Source: Streptomyces sp. Ag109_O5-1 (GTDB lineage: Bacteria; Actinomycetota; Actinomycetes; Streptomycetales; Streptomycetaceae). Taken from it: a stretch of DNA of 64,000 nt. Position numbers and translations under genes: made by a program. Shown here one piece after another: positions 36,969-45,805 of the stretch. The stretch's first letter is position 1, and each line of letters begins with the position of its first letter. Under the pieces are notes generated by a model. The model was not told the origin of the DNA and searched no databases. It was given only the letters and a program-made list of their open reading frames with translations. The stretch spans positions 8,866,001 to 8,930,000 of the forward strand of contig NZ_RKQF01000001.1 of NCBI RefSeq assembly GCF_003814875.1, in the 5' to 3' direction.

Positions 36969-37289
36969 ATGGGATACCTGACGCTCGCCGGCGCCATAGC
37001 CGCCGAGGTCGCCGCCACGACGGCGATGAAGTACAGCGACGGCTTCAACAGACTCTGGCCCTCGCTGCTGACGGCACTGGGATATGTCGTCTCGTTCCTG
37101 CTGCTGGCCCGCACACTGAAGACCGTGCCGATCGGCACGGCGTACGCGATCTGGTCCGGCGCCGGCACCGCGACCGTCGCCGTCATCGGCCTGATGCTGT
37201 TCGGGGAAGGGCTGAACCTCGTCAAGGTCGCCGGGATCGTGCTGATCGTCGGGGGAGTGGTGGTCCTGAACCTGGGGGGCGCGCACTGA
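36969..37289 (+). CDS. Small multidrug resistance (SMR) efflux protein
   Basis: 106 residues, four membrane helices. The first helix begins GYLTLAGAIAAEVAATTAMKYS with the essential Glu of SMR pumps; TAYAIWSGAGTATVAVIG is the helix-3 signature. ATG 36969 is chosen because the family starts here; the reading frame upstream is not SMR-like. It works as a dimer that exchanges protons for cationic drugs. Its stop overlaps the TetR start by one base. Confidence 0.92.
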   Translation: MGYLTLAGAIAAEVAATTAMKYSDGFNRLWPSLLTALGYVVSFLLLARTLKTVPIGTAYAIWSGAGTATVAVIGLMLFGEGLNLVKVAGIVLIVGGVVVLNLGGAH

Positions 37290-37852
37290 TGCCACGCCGT
37301 TACGACCCCGAGCGCCGGCAGCGGATCATCGAGGCGGCGATCCGGGTGGTCGGGGAGAAAGGGCTTGCCGGCCTGACCCACCGCTCCGTCGCCGCCGAGG
37401 CCGATGTACCGCTCGGCTCGACGACGTACCACTTCAAGACCCTCGACGAACTGATGGTCGCCGCACTGCGCCAGGCCAACGAGGGCTTCGCCAAGGTGAT
37501 CGCCTCGCGCGGCGGCCTCGCGGACCCGCGCACCGACCTGGCCGCGGAACTGGCGGGCTGGATGGGCGAGTGGCTCGCGGGCGACCGCACGGGCGTGGAG
37601 CTCGAGTACGAGCTCTACCTCGCCGCTCTCCGCCGCCCCGCCCTGCGCCCGGTCGCCGCCGAGTGGGCCGACGACCTCGCCCACCGCCTCGCCCACCGCA
37701 CCGACCCCGTCACGGCGCGGGCGCTGGTGGCGCTGATGGACGGGATCTGTCTGCAGGTGCTGCTGACGGGGGCGGAGTACGACGAGGGGTATGCGCGGGA
37801 GACGCTGCGAAGGGTGATCGGAGGGAACCGGGTTTCCGATACCGGCACCTGA
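37289..37852 (+). CDS. TetR-family regulator of the SMR pump
   Basis: 187 residues. The N-terminal TetR helix-turn-helix (RRQRIIEAAIRVVGEKGLAGLTHRSVAAEADVPLGSTTYHFKTLDEL) spans residues 8-53. The C-terminal domain resembles TetR_C ligand domains. Start overlaps the SMR stop (TGATG), so the pump and its repressor are made together. The likely target is the palindrome at 36941-36958. Confidence 0.92.
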   Translation: MPRRYDPERRQRIIEAAIRVVGEKGLAGLTHRSVAAEADVPLGSTTYHFKTLDELMVAALRQANEGFAKVIASRGGLADPRTDLAAELAGWMGEWLAGDRTGVELEYELYLAALRRPALRPVAAEWADDLAHRLAHRTDPVTARALVALMDGICLQVLLTGAEYDEGYARETLRRVIGGNRVSDTGT

Positions 37853-37884
37853 GACGCGGTTCGCCCTGGAAGGCCCGCTCACGT

Positions 37885-37890
37885 TAGGTT
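37885..37890 (+). promoter_or_regulatory. Candidate -10 element of a leaderless dapD transcript
   Basis: TAGGTT lies 7 nt before the dapD ATG, so transcription would start at or next to the A of the start codon. No Shine-Dalgarno sequence is present in that interval. Confidence 0.45.
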
Positions 37891-37897
37891 TCTGTGC

Positions 37898-38884
37898 ATG
37901 ACCGACACGAACGTTCGCACCACCGGCGCCGTGGCCGCCGGGCTTGCCACCATCGCCGCCGACGGCACCGTTCTCGACACCTGGTTCCCCGCTCCCGAGC
38001 TGGTCGCCGAGCCCGGCCCGGCCGGCACCGAGACGCTCTCCGCCGAGCAGGCCGTCGAGTTCCTCGGCGAGGGTGCGGCGGCAGCGATCGGCCCGGACCC
38101 CCGCCGCAATGTCGAGGTCGTCGCGGTCCGTACGGTCATCGCCTCGATCGACGAGAAGCCGATCGACGCACACGATGTCTACCTGCGCCTCCACCTGCTC
38201 TCGCACCGCCTGGTCAAGCCCCACGGCCTCAGCCTGGAAGGCCAGTTCGGCTTCCTCGCCAACGTCGCCTGGACCTCTCTCGGCCCGGTCGCCGTCGACG
38301 AGATCGAGACCGTCCGGCTGAACGCCCGCGCCGAGGGCCTGCACCTCCAGGTGACCTCGATCGACAAGTTCCCGCGGATGACGGACTACGTCGTCCCGAA
38401 GGGTGTCCGCATCGCCGACGCCGACCGGGTCCGCCTCGGCGCGCACCTCGCCGAGGGCACCACGGTCATGCACGAGGGCTTCGTCAACTTCAACGCCGGT
38501 ACGCTCGGCACCTCGATGGTCGAGGGCCGTATCTCGGCCGGTGTCGTGGTCGGTGACGGCTCGGACATCGGCGGCGGCGCCTCCACCATGGGCACGCTGT
38601 CCGGTGGCGGCAACGTGATCATCTCCATCGGTGAGCGCTGCCTGATCGGCGCCGAGGCGGGTGTCGGCATCGCGCTCGGCGACGAGTGTGTGGTCGAGGC
38701 CGGCCTGTACGTCACCGCGGGCACCCGGGTCACCATGCCCGACGGCCAGATCGTCAAGGCCCGCGAGCTGAACGGCGCCTCCAACATCCTCTTCCGCCGC
38801 AACTCGGTCTCCGGCGCCGTCGAGGCCCGCCCGAACAACGCGGTCTGGGGCGGGCTGAACGAGGTCCTGCACAGCCACAACTGA
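37898..38884 (+). CDS. dapD: 2,3,4,5-tetrahydropyridine-2,6-dicarboxylate N-succinyltransferase
   Basis: 328 residues; succinylates tetrahydrodipicolinate in the lysine/diaminopimelate pathway. The C-terminal half is a left-handed beta helix of hexapeptide repeats (MHEGFVNFNAGTLGTSMVEGRIS, then GGGASTMGTLSGGG). The long N-terminal domain marks the actinobacterial DapD class. Probably leaderless: a -10-like TAGGTT ends 7 nt before the ATG. Meso-DAP or LL-DAP supply is essential for the wall. Confidence 0.95.
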   Translation: MTDTNVRTTGAVAAGLATIAADGTVLDTWFPAPELVAEPGPAGTETLSAEQAVEFLGEGAAAAIGPDPRRNVEVVAVRTVIASIDEKPIDAHDVYLRLHLLSHRLVKPHGLSLEGQFGFLANVAWTSLGPVAVDEIETVRLNARAEGLHLQVTSIDKFPRMTDYVVPKGVRIADADRVRLGAHLAEGTTVMHEGFVNFNAGTLGTSMVEGRISAGVVVGDGSDIGGGASTMGTLSGGGNVIISIGERCLIGAEAGVGIALGDECVVEAGLYVTAGTRVTMPDGQIVKARELNGASNILFRRNSVSGAVEARPNNAVWGGLNEVLHSHN

Positions 38885-39252
38885 CCGACGGCGGCCGTGA
38901 TCTGCGGTCGCCTGTCCGGTGAATGCCCTGACCTGCCGCCGAGCGGTCGGCAGTCGTCGACGTGTTGACGTCGCCGACGCAGGTCATCGCTGAGCGCCCT
39001 TCCACGGCCCGAGGACGGCCCGGGGAGGGCGCTCACTCGTTTCCTCCCCACCCTCGGTCCGGCAACCGAGAGCACGCCCTGCCGTACGGACTGTGACCGC
39101 CGGTCAAGCGGCCGGGCCCGTGCGATTGACTCCCTGTCGTCGTAGAGCAAACTTGCCCGAAGTGCACTATAGGAAGAAAGCGGACATATCCGCGGACGGT
39201 TGCTCGGGGCGAAGCCTCTGCCCGGACCCGGCAGGAACGAGGGTGTGCTGCC
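38885..39252. other. 368-bp region after dapD
   Basis: No gene supported. A hairpin-forming segment (CGACG-tgttga-CGTCG with extended GTCG/CGAC arms, about 38955-38980) is a candidate dapD terminator. The rest shows no feature I can name. Confidence 0.4.
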
Positions 39253-40215
39253 ATGGCCAGCGACGGAGCGTTCATGCTGGTCTCCGATGAGGGGCGGGTG
39301 ATCGAGTGGTCGGCCTCGGCCCAGGAGACATTCGGACTGTCCCCGCAGGAGGCCGTGGGCGGGCGCGTCGGCGAACTGGTGCGCGATGGCGGTGGCGTAC
39401 CCGGGGCCGGGGTGCATCGCGGAGCCTCGGTGTCCCTGGCCGTGAGACCGGTTCTCACCGGTTCCGCCCTGGTGTGGGAAGTGGGTACGGGAGGCGGCCC
39501 CGACGACGGGTGGACCTCGGCCGTGCTGCAGACCCTGTCCACCTGCTCACCGATGAGCAGAGCGGCCTTGGTGCCCGTGCCCGAAGGCCCGGTGCTCGCC
39601 GGCAGTGATCACGCCCCGCGTTTCCCGCGGCCACGGTCGAGCTCCCCGAGGGAAGCATCCTCGCACTCGGCAACGAGGACCTGCTGGCGTCGTCCGGCCT
39701 GGTGTGCCCACTCCTCGCCGAAGGGGTGGACCAGTCGCTCGAGGACGTGTGCGACAGGATCGCGTACGCGCTGAGGGACCGCCATGAAACCGAGAAGCTC
39801 CTGTTGCTGGCCCGCGTCCGGGCCTTCCCCGCCGATCGGGTCCTGGTCCTGCCCCTGCCCGCGGAGGAGCAGGCGGCGCCCCTGGCCCGTGCCGCGACCC
39901 GACGGCAGCTGGAAGCCTGGAACATCGGGGAGGAAGACGCCTTCACCGCCGAGATCATCGTCAGCGAGCTCGTCGGCAACGCGGTCCGCTACGGTGCCCC
40001 ACCCCTCGGGCTGCGTCTCGTCCTGGACCACCACCTGACCTGTGAGGTCAGCGATGCGGCGCAGTGCGCCCCCCCACCTCAAACACGCCCGCACCGTCGA
40101 CGAGGACGGGCGAGGCCTGTTCATCATCGCCGGCCTCGCCGGCAGCTGGGGCACCCGCTATTGCGGCAACGGCAAGAAGGTGTGGGCCCAGCAGTCCATG
40201 AGCCCGGCACCCTGA
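39253..40215 (+). pseudogene. Decayed PAS/HATPase regulatory protein (SpoIIE-like), two frameshifts and a missing phosphatase domain
   Basis: Frame 1 begins with a PAS-like domain (FMLVSDEGRVIEWSASAQETFGLSPQEA) and runs to about 39620. The coherent protein then continues in another frame (VELPEGSILAL near 39635, then SLEDVCDRIAYAL...DAFTAEIIVSELVGNAVRYG, an anti-sigma-type HATPase). After a run of seven C at about 40068-40074 a second shift is needed to read HARTVDEDGRGLFIIAGLAGSWGTRY and the stop at 40213-40215. Intact relatives have a PP2C phosphatase domain between the PAS and ATPase parts; here almost all of it is gone. Sequencing error could explain the C-run shift but not the deletion. 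Confidence 0.75.
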
Positions 40216-40244
40216 TCGACGCGAGGCGCTACCGGAGGGAGGCG

Positions 40245-41879
40245 CTACCGGTAGAGCCGCACGCCGCCGTTCGACCCGAGGGCGTTGAGTTCCAGCACGC
40301 CGCCGTCCGAGGTGACGTACACCGTGCCGGAGGTGAAACTCCACTTGCCGGTGCCCACGGGCAGGCTCGCGACCGGGGTGGCGCGACCGGTGCGCGGGGC
40401 GATGGTGATGAGCTGCGGGGAGCCGGAGGTGGTGACGGCGTACACCTTGTCGTCCGCGTCGGACGCGGGGACGGCGAGCGCGGCGGAGCGGTAGGTCCAG
40501 AGTTTGGCGCCGGTGGTGGTGTCGAAGCCGTCGATCACCGTTCCGCCCGAGGTCGAGGCCGGCGTGACCAGGACGTTGCCGTAGAGCCGGGCGGAGTGGT
40601 CGGCGTTGGTGTTGTTGCCGGTCGTGAGCTCGTCGTCGCCCACGGCCAGTTTGCGGCCGGTCCCGGTGGAATCGAAGACCCGCACGGCGTCCTGGCTCGC
40701 CGTGTGGACGGCGGCGACCAGCGGTGAGCCGGACAGTATGTGCGTCACGTCCGAGTGGGCCTTTTCGGCCTTCCGCCAGATCACGTGCCCGGTCTTGCCG
40801 TCGTATGCGGTCAGGGTGAACCTGGTCTTCTCGTCGAGGCAGAAGTCGTCCACCAGCACGGTGCCGTCGGTGCCCCAGTCGTAGGCGTTGCAGTAGTGAC
40901 CGCGGGCCTTGTAGCCCCAGACGCGGCTGCCGGTGCGGATGTCCACACCACCGAGGAAGTTCTCGCTGACGACGGTGGCGACATTGCCCTGCAGATACGT
41001 TCCTGCGGTCGCTGACGTGGGGTGCTTGGTGTTGGTCAGCGGTATGGACCAGAGGATCTTGCCGGTGGACGCCTTGACACCGGCCAGCCAGGTACAGGTG
41101 CTGCCGTCCGTGCCGAAGGCGACCGTGCCGATGCCCTGGGCACCGAGCGTCGGCGACATCGCGCAGGGGACGGTGCCGTGCTTGGCGTCGGTGGCGGAGG
41201 ACGTGGCGCGCCACACCTGCTTGCCGTCGGTGAGGTCGTAGGCCCGCAGGCCGCCCCGGCTGCTGGCCCGGACGAGCAGCTTGTCGGTGAACCAGCTGCC
41301 GATCAGCGCGTCGTCGGCGGCGGGCGCCGGTGTCTTCCACACCTGCGTCAGCTTCGTCGAGGCGGTGGTGGCGTCGTCCTGCTGCTTGAGCACGACGGCG
41401 GCGGTCCCGCCGGCGGCGAGGACGGCGAGGGCGAGCGCGATCCTGCCCGACCGCCTGGTCTTTCGGGCCCGTTTGCCGCTCGCGTCCGCAGGGGGCTGCG
41501 GCTGCGCGGCGACCGGCTCGGGCCGGTGGCGGGCCGCCCGGTCGAGGACGGCGGTCGCCGCCGGCGGGTATCCGGACTCCTGGTCCGCCGATTCGCCGCC
41601 GCGCCGGGTGTGCGGGGGTGTCCGGCGACCCGGCTCGCGCATGGCCTCGTGGGCGTCGGCGCGGGGCCCGGGGACCCGCAGCGGCATGGTGGCGTCCCAC
41701 CGTGTGCCGGAGGGCCTGCCGTACGGCTCGGTGGGCGACCGGCCGTCCGACGACGTGCCGGGCTCCGTCCGCTGCTGCTCCCGGTACGGCCGCGGGGCGG
41801 CGGCCGGCCTCCGGGGCCGGAAGGCCCAGCCGTCCTCCTCCTGAGGAGCCCCCTGGCCCGGCGACGATTCCGTCGTCAT
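40245..41879 (-). CDS. Membrane-anchored PQQ-like beta-propeller protein
   Basis: 544 residues. A 140-residue Pro/Arg-rich cytoplasmic part (HTRRGG, QPQPPADASGKRARKTRR) precedes one membrane helix (IALALAVLAAGGTAAVVL). The extracellular part has repeated propeller blades with AYDLTDGKQVW, STGKILWS, IRTGSRVWG, YDGKTGHVIW and FDTTTGAKLW, as in PQQ-dehydrogenase-like or BamB-like propellers. No PQQ-site residues can be assigned, so an enzymatic role is not supported. ATG 41879 chosen because a GGGGAG site lies upstream and the extension is not conserved-looking. Confidence 0.8.
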   Translation of the reverse strand: MTTESSPGQGAPQEEDGWAFRPRRPAAAPRPYREQQRTEPGTSSDGRSPTEPYGRPSGTRWDATMPLRVPGPRADAHEAMREPGRRTPPHTRRGGESADQESGYPPAATAVLDRAARHRPEPVAAQPQPPADASGKRARKTRRSGRIALALAVLAAGGTAAVVLKQQDDATTASTKLTQVWKTPAPAADDALIGSWFTDKLLVRASSRGGLRAYDLTDGKQVWRATSSATDAKHGTVPCAMSPTLGAQGIGTVAFGTDGSTCTWLAGVKASTGKILWSIPLTNTKHPTSATAGTYLQGNVATVVSENFLGGVDIRTGSRVWGYKARGHYCNAYDWGTDGTVLVDDFCLDEKTRFTLTAYDGKTGHVIWRKAEKAHSDVTHILSGSPLVAAVHTASQDAVRVFDSTGTGRKLAVGDDELTTGNNTNADHSARLYGNVLVTPASTSGGTVIDGFDTTTGAKLWTYRSAALAVPASDADDKVYAVTTSGSPQLITIAPRTGRATPVASLPVGTGKWSFTSGTVYVTSDGGVLELNALGSNGGVRLYR

Positions 41880-41988
41880 CTCCGTGATCTCCCCTGATCG
41901 GGCATCCGCATGCGCCAGCCGCGGTGATGCGCCATGGTAAAGGTCGTTCTTGGCGGGCTTTCGCCCGGCTTCCCCTGACCGTCCTGGA

Positions 41989-43002
41989 TCAGCCGTTCTT
42001 GAACGAATGACCGAAGGTGTTCCGGGCCGACTCCACCCGGAACGCGGCCAGTGCACCCACCGAGGTGCTGATCCGCCAGTCCATCAGCTGCTTGCTGCCC
42101 GGCCAGTTCTTGCGCTGGTCGTACCAGACCAGCCCGATGACGCCGGACTTCGCGGCGCCCTTGAACAGGTCACCGATCTCCGCCTCCTTGTGCCTGCTCT
42201 GCGCCACCCCGGTCTCCGCGATCAGCACCGGCTTGCCGGAGAACTCCGCGATCTGACGCATGGTGGGGGTGAACAGACTGGAGAAGGCGACGCCGTCGAT
42301 CGGCCCGTAGTAGCCGATGAGACCGACCCAGTCGACGTAGGCGTCGCCCGGGTAGTAAGGGCGCAGCGCGGCGGTGGTGCCCGAGTCGACCACGTGCGGA
42401 GTCCACACCCAGATCACGTTGGTGACGCCCTGCGCGGTGAACAGGTCGTGCACATGCTTCCATGACGCGACGAAGTCGGCGGGCCTGGTGTGCTCGGGGC
42501 CCCAGGAGTTCCACGGGCCGTTCATCTCACCGGCGAAGGAGAGGGCCAGTGGGCCGTCGTAGGCGGCGATCTGGCCCGCCAGCCGGCGGATGTAGGTGTC
42601 GTCCTTGCCCTTGGCGATGTCGGCGAGCGAGGTGTCGGAGGGCACCAGCGCCATCATGGGGAGCTGGCCGTGCTGCCACAGGAAGGCGTTGCCCTCCGTG
42701 TCGAAGTCGTCGCCCCAGGAGCTGTAGTACTCGCGGATGTCAGGGGCCCGCCCGGCCTCCTTGGTGAAGGTCCTGGCGATGCCGTACTGCCAGGGGGTCT
42801 TGTCGTCGATGACGCCCAGCGCGCGGCCGGACGGCTTGAGCAGGGACGACGGGACCCGGAAGCGCGTGGCCGAGGCGCCGGCCGTACCCGCCCTGGCGCT
42901 GCCCCCGTTTCCCCCGCCGCCGCAGGCGTCCACCAGGAACAGGACGGCAACCATGAGGATCGCGGCGGCCGTCAGGCGGCTGCGGCGACGGGGTACGGCC
43001 AT
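41989..43002 (-). CDS. GH26-like glycosyl hydrolase lipoprotein
   Basis: 337 residues from ATG 43002. Arg-rich N-terminus RRRSRL, a hydrophobic segment and a probable lipobox LVDAC (Cys about residue 27) followed by a Gly-rich linker indicate a surface lipoprotein, perhaps Tat-exported. The TIM-barrel domain has the GH26-type acid/base Glu in SFAGEMNGPWNSWG and a nucleophile Glu in PVLIAETGVAQ. Divergent from the polysaccharide synthesis genes, it may trim or process their product. An earlier ATG at 43062 is possible. Confidence 0.82.
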   Translation of the reverse strand: MAVPRRRSRLTAAAILMVAVLFLVDACGGGGNGGSARAGTAGASATRFRVPSSLLKPSGRALGVIDDKTPWQYGIARTFTKEAGRAPDIREYYSSWGDDFDTEGNAFLWQHGQLPMMALVPSDTSLADIAKGKDDTYIRRLAGQIAAYDGPLALSFAGEMNGPWNSWGPEHTRPADFVASWKHVHDLFTAQGVTNVIWVWTPHVVDSGTTAALRPYYPGDAYVDWVGLIGYYGPIDGVAFSSLFTPTMRQIAEFSGKPVLIAETGVAQSRHKEAEIGDLFKGAAKSGVIGLVWYDQRKNWPGSKQLMDWRISTSVGALAAFRVESARNTFGHSFKNG

Positions 43003-43088
43003 GCGCGAGGGTCCGATCGAGGCAGGAGGCAAGCTACTTCGCCGGGACTCTACGAGACCCATGCTACTTTCACCGAATCTTCATATTA

Positions 43089-43103
43089 ATCTTGTTACAA
43101 GAT
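43089..43103. promoter_or_regulatory. 15-bp perfect palindrome in the GH26/polysaccharide promoter region
   Basis: ATCTTGT-T-ACAAGAT, 7-bp arms, inside an unusually AT-rich stretch (about 43065-43135) between divergent genes. A good operator candidate; no regulator gene is adjacent. Confidence 0.5.
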
Positions 43104-43203
43104 CGGGAGTCGGTCGAATAATCTCCCTTTCCTTGCACATGCATCACTTTTCCGCACTACCACCTGCTTGCGGCAGCGCCGAACCGGCAGATGCGACACG
43201 ACG

Positions 43204-43605
43204 ATGGAAGGCTCGAACCTCTCGATGACCAGTACCTCCACGGAGGTCGAGCCGGCTCCCGTCTTTGTGGACCAGACCGGTCTGCGCGGCCGCCGCCTGC
43301 GCGGTCTCGGCTGGCTGCTGGGCATCATCTGTACCGGGTGTGTGGTGGCGATGATCTCCGGCCTGGTCGGAACCCAGTCCCAGGCGCCCGCGCTCACCGT
43401 GCCCGGCACCGCGGACACCACACCGCCCAGCCAGTACCTGAACGCGCCGCTGCCCGCGGCTCCCGGCGCCGCCGGGCCCGGAAAGAGCAGCACCGCCACA
43501 CCGACCGCCGCCGCAGCGACCGCATCCGACGCCACCGCGCCGGTCACCGCGGCGACGGCGGCCGGTACGGCAGCGTCAAGCTCCGTGACCGGCACCGCGC
43601 AGTAG
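43204..43605 (+). CDS. Single-pass membrane protein of a MatAB-like polysaccharide locus
   Basis: 133 residues. A short cytoplasmic part is followed by one membrane helix (LGWLLGIICTGCVVAMISGLVG, about residues 35-56) and an Ala/Thr/Pro-rich extracellular tail of about 70 residues that ends SSVTGTAQ. No enzyme domain. It sits directly before the deacetylase/glycosyltransferase and could be its small membrane partner. Start uncertain: ATG 43225 would shorten it by seven residues. Confidence 0.7.
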   Translation: MEGSNLSMTSTSTEVEPAPVFVDQTGLRGRRLRGLGWLLGIICTGCVVAMISGLVGTQSQAPALTVPGTADTTPPSQYLNAPLPAAPGAAGPGKSSTATPTAAAATASDATAPVTAATAAGTAASSSVTGTAQ

Positions 43606-43630
43606 CCAGACGCGATCGACCAGGAAGACC

Positions 43631-45805
43631 ATGTCCCGCTCCCGCCACCAACGCCCCCGGCAGTCCATCGCGCGGCCGCGCCGACTCGCCGCACCTCCCC
43701 TGCGTTTCTTCCTCCCGGTGACCGTGCTGGCGACCCTGCTGGCGCTGATGGTGCTTCGGGGCATGGCGAACAACGAGGTCTTCCACGACGAGCGCATCGC
43801 CGTCTCGGTGGACAAGGGCACCGTCCCGACCAGCGTGCTGGAGGGCGGCCCGGTCGTCGACGCACGCGGCGACAGGAACAGCCAACCGGTCAACTACACC
43901 ATCCCGGACAAGACCGTCGTCCTCTCCTTCGACGACGGGCCGTCCACCCAGTGGACGCCGAAGATCCTCAAGGTGCTGAAGCAGGAGAACATCAGCGCCG
44001 ACTTCTTCGTCACCGGCTCGATGGTCACCCGCAACCCTTCGCTGATCCGCCGGATCGTGGCCGACGGCCATGAGATCGGTGTGCACACCTTCACCCACCC
44101 CGACCTCGCGCTGCACTCCGGCACCCGGCTCACCTGGGAGCTGGGCGAGACCCAGCTCGCGCTGGCCGGTGTCGCCGGCATCCACTCCAGCCTGTTCCGC
44201 CCGCCCTACTCCTCCACCGTGGACGCGCTGGACGACTGGTCGTGGCCGGTGACGAAGCAGGCCGGGTCGGAGGGGTACCTGACCGCCTTCATCGACAAGG
44301 ACACCGACGACTGGAAGCGCCCCGGGGTCGACTCCATCGTCAAGTCCGCCATGCCCGACCTCCCGGGCCAGGGCGAGATGGTCCTGCTGCACGACGCGGG
44401 CGGCAACCGGGCGCAGACGCTGGCCGCGCTGCCGGTCATCATCGAGAAGCTCAAGGCCCAGGGCTACACCTTCAAGACCGTCGGCGAGGCGCTCGGCACC
44501 GGCTCCGCCAACACCAAGGTCACCAGCTACAGCCTGTGGCTCGGCAAGGCGTTCCTGTGGTCCACCACCTTCTCGGTGTGGCTGCTGCCGTGGCTGGTCG
44601 GCCTGCTCGCGGTCGTCGGTGTGCTGGTCATGGCGCGGTTCGCGCTGATGCTGGTGCTCTCGGCCGTCCATGTGCGGCGCACCCGCAGACCGGGCTTCTC
44701 CTGGGGCGACCCGGTCACCGAACCGGTCACCGTGGTGGTACCCGCGTACAACGAGCAGGAGACCATCACCAACACCCTGCTCTCCCTGGCCAGAAGCGAC
44801 CATCCCATCGAGGTGATCGTGGTCGACGACGGGTCGACGGACGACACGGCCGCCATCGTGGCGCAGCTCGACCTGCCGATGGTCCGGCTGATCCGGCAGC
44901 AGAACGGCGGCAAGCCGTCCGCGCTCAACACCGGTGTGGCCGCCGCCTCGTACGAACTGATCGTCATGATGGACGGCGACACGGTCTTCGAACCCGCCAC
45001 CGTCCGCGAACTGGTGCAGCCCTTCGGCAACCCGCGCGTCGGCGCGGTGGCCGGCAACGCCAAGGTCGGCAACCGCGACACGCTGATCGGCGCCTGGCAG
45101 CACATCGAGTACGTGATGGGCTTCAACCTCGACCGCCGGATGTACGACGTGCTCGACTGCATGCCGACCATCCCCGGCGCCGTGGGTGCCTTCCGCCGTA
45201 CGGCGCTGCAGCAGGCGGGCGGCATGAGCGACGACACCCTCGCCGAGGACACCGACGTGACCATGGCCCTGCACCGGGCAGGCTGGAAAATCGTTTATGC
45301 CGAGGACGCCCGCGCCTGGACCGAGGCGCCCGCCAGCATGAAGCAGCTGTGGTCGCAGCGCTACCGCTGGAGCTACGGCACCATGCAGGCGATGTGGAAG
45401 CACCGGCACGCGGTGCTGGAGCGCGGTGCGGCCGGCCGCTTCGGCCGGGTGGGGCTGCCGTTCGTCGCCCTGTTCATGGTGGTCACGCCGCTGCTCGCGC
45501 CCGCCATCGACATCGGCATGATCTACGGCGTGGTCTTCGTCGACGCGTACAAGACCCTGGCCGCCTGGTTCGCGGTGATGGCCCTTCAGGCCGTCTGCGC
45601 CTGGTGGTCCTTCCACCTGGACAAGGAGAAGGCGTGGCATCTGGTCACGCTGCCGGCTCAGCAGGTGGTCTACCGGGTGCTCATGTACATGGTGCTGCTG
45701 CAGTCCGCCATCACCGCTCTGACCGGAGGCCGGTTGCGCTGGCAGAAGCTGCGCCGCACCGGCGAGGTGGGGCTCGATGTCACAACGGGGGCGACGTCTT
45801 CATGA
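43631..45805 (+). CDS. Bifunctional polysaccharide deacetylase / family 2 glycosyltransferase
   Basis: 724 residues. After a membrane helix (residues 26-43) comes an extracellular NodB deacetylase domain with the metal motif SFDDGPS (D101, D102) and H152-TFT-H156. Two membrane helices follow (about 310-345), then a cytoplasmic GT2 domain with VDDGSTD (D399), MDGDT, TLAEDTD and Q576-RYRW, and C-terminal membrane helices. This is the layout of Streptomyces MatB, implicated in poly-N-acetylglucosamine synthesis and hyphal pellet formation. Likely makes and partly deacetylates an exported beta-linked amino-sugar polymer. Its stop overlaps the acyltransferase start by ATGA. Confidence 0.92.
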   Translation: MSRSRHQRPRQSIARPRRLAAPPLRFFLPVTVLATLLALMVLRGMANNEVFHDERIAVSVDKGTVPTSVLEGGPVVDARGDRNSQPVNYTIPDKTVVLSFDDGPSTQWTPKILKVLKQENISADFFVTGSMVTRNPSLIRRIVADGHEIGVHTFTHPDLALHSGTRLTWELGETQLALAGVAGIHSSLFRPPYSSTVDALDDWSWPVTKQAGSEGYLTAFIDKDTDDWKRPGVDSIVKSAMPDLPGQGEMVLLHDAGGNRAQTLAALPVIIEKLKAQGYTFKTVGEALGTGSANTKVTSYSLWLGKAFLWSTTFSVWLLPWLVGLLAVVGVLVMARFALMLVLSAVHVRRTRRPGFSWGDPVTEPVTVVVPAYNEQETITNTLLSLARSDHPIEVIVVDDGSTDDTAAIVAQLDLPMVRLIRQQNGGKPSALNTGVAAASYELIVMMDGDTVFEPATVRELVQPFGNPRVGAVAGNAKVGNRDTLIGAWQHIEYVMGFNLDRRMYDVLDCMPTIPGAVGAFRRTALQQAGGMSDDTLAEDTDVTMALHRAGWKIVYAEDARAWTEAPASMKQLWSQRYRWSYGTMQAMWKHRHAVLERGAAGRFGRVGLPFVALFMVVTPLLAPAIDIGMIYGVVFVDAYKTLAAWFAVMALQAVCAWWSFHLDKEKAWHLVTLPAQQVVYRVLMYMVLLQSAITALTGGRLRWQKLRRTGEVGLDVTTGATSS

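Noticed and set aside
39702..40727. Long open frame that continues from the HATPase part into the PQQ-propeller gene
   Set aside because: Only the first about 120 codons are protein-like. After the C7 run the frame is Arg-rich shadow sequence and lies antisense to a convincing propeller gene.
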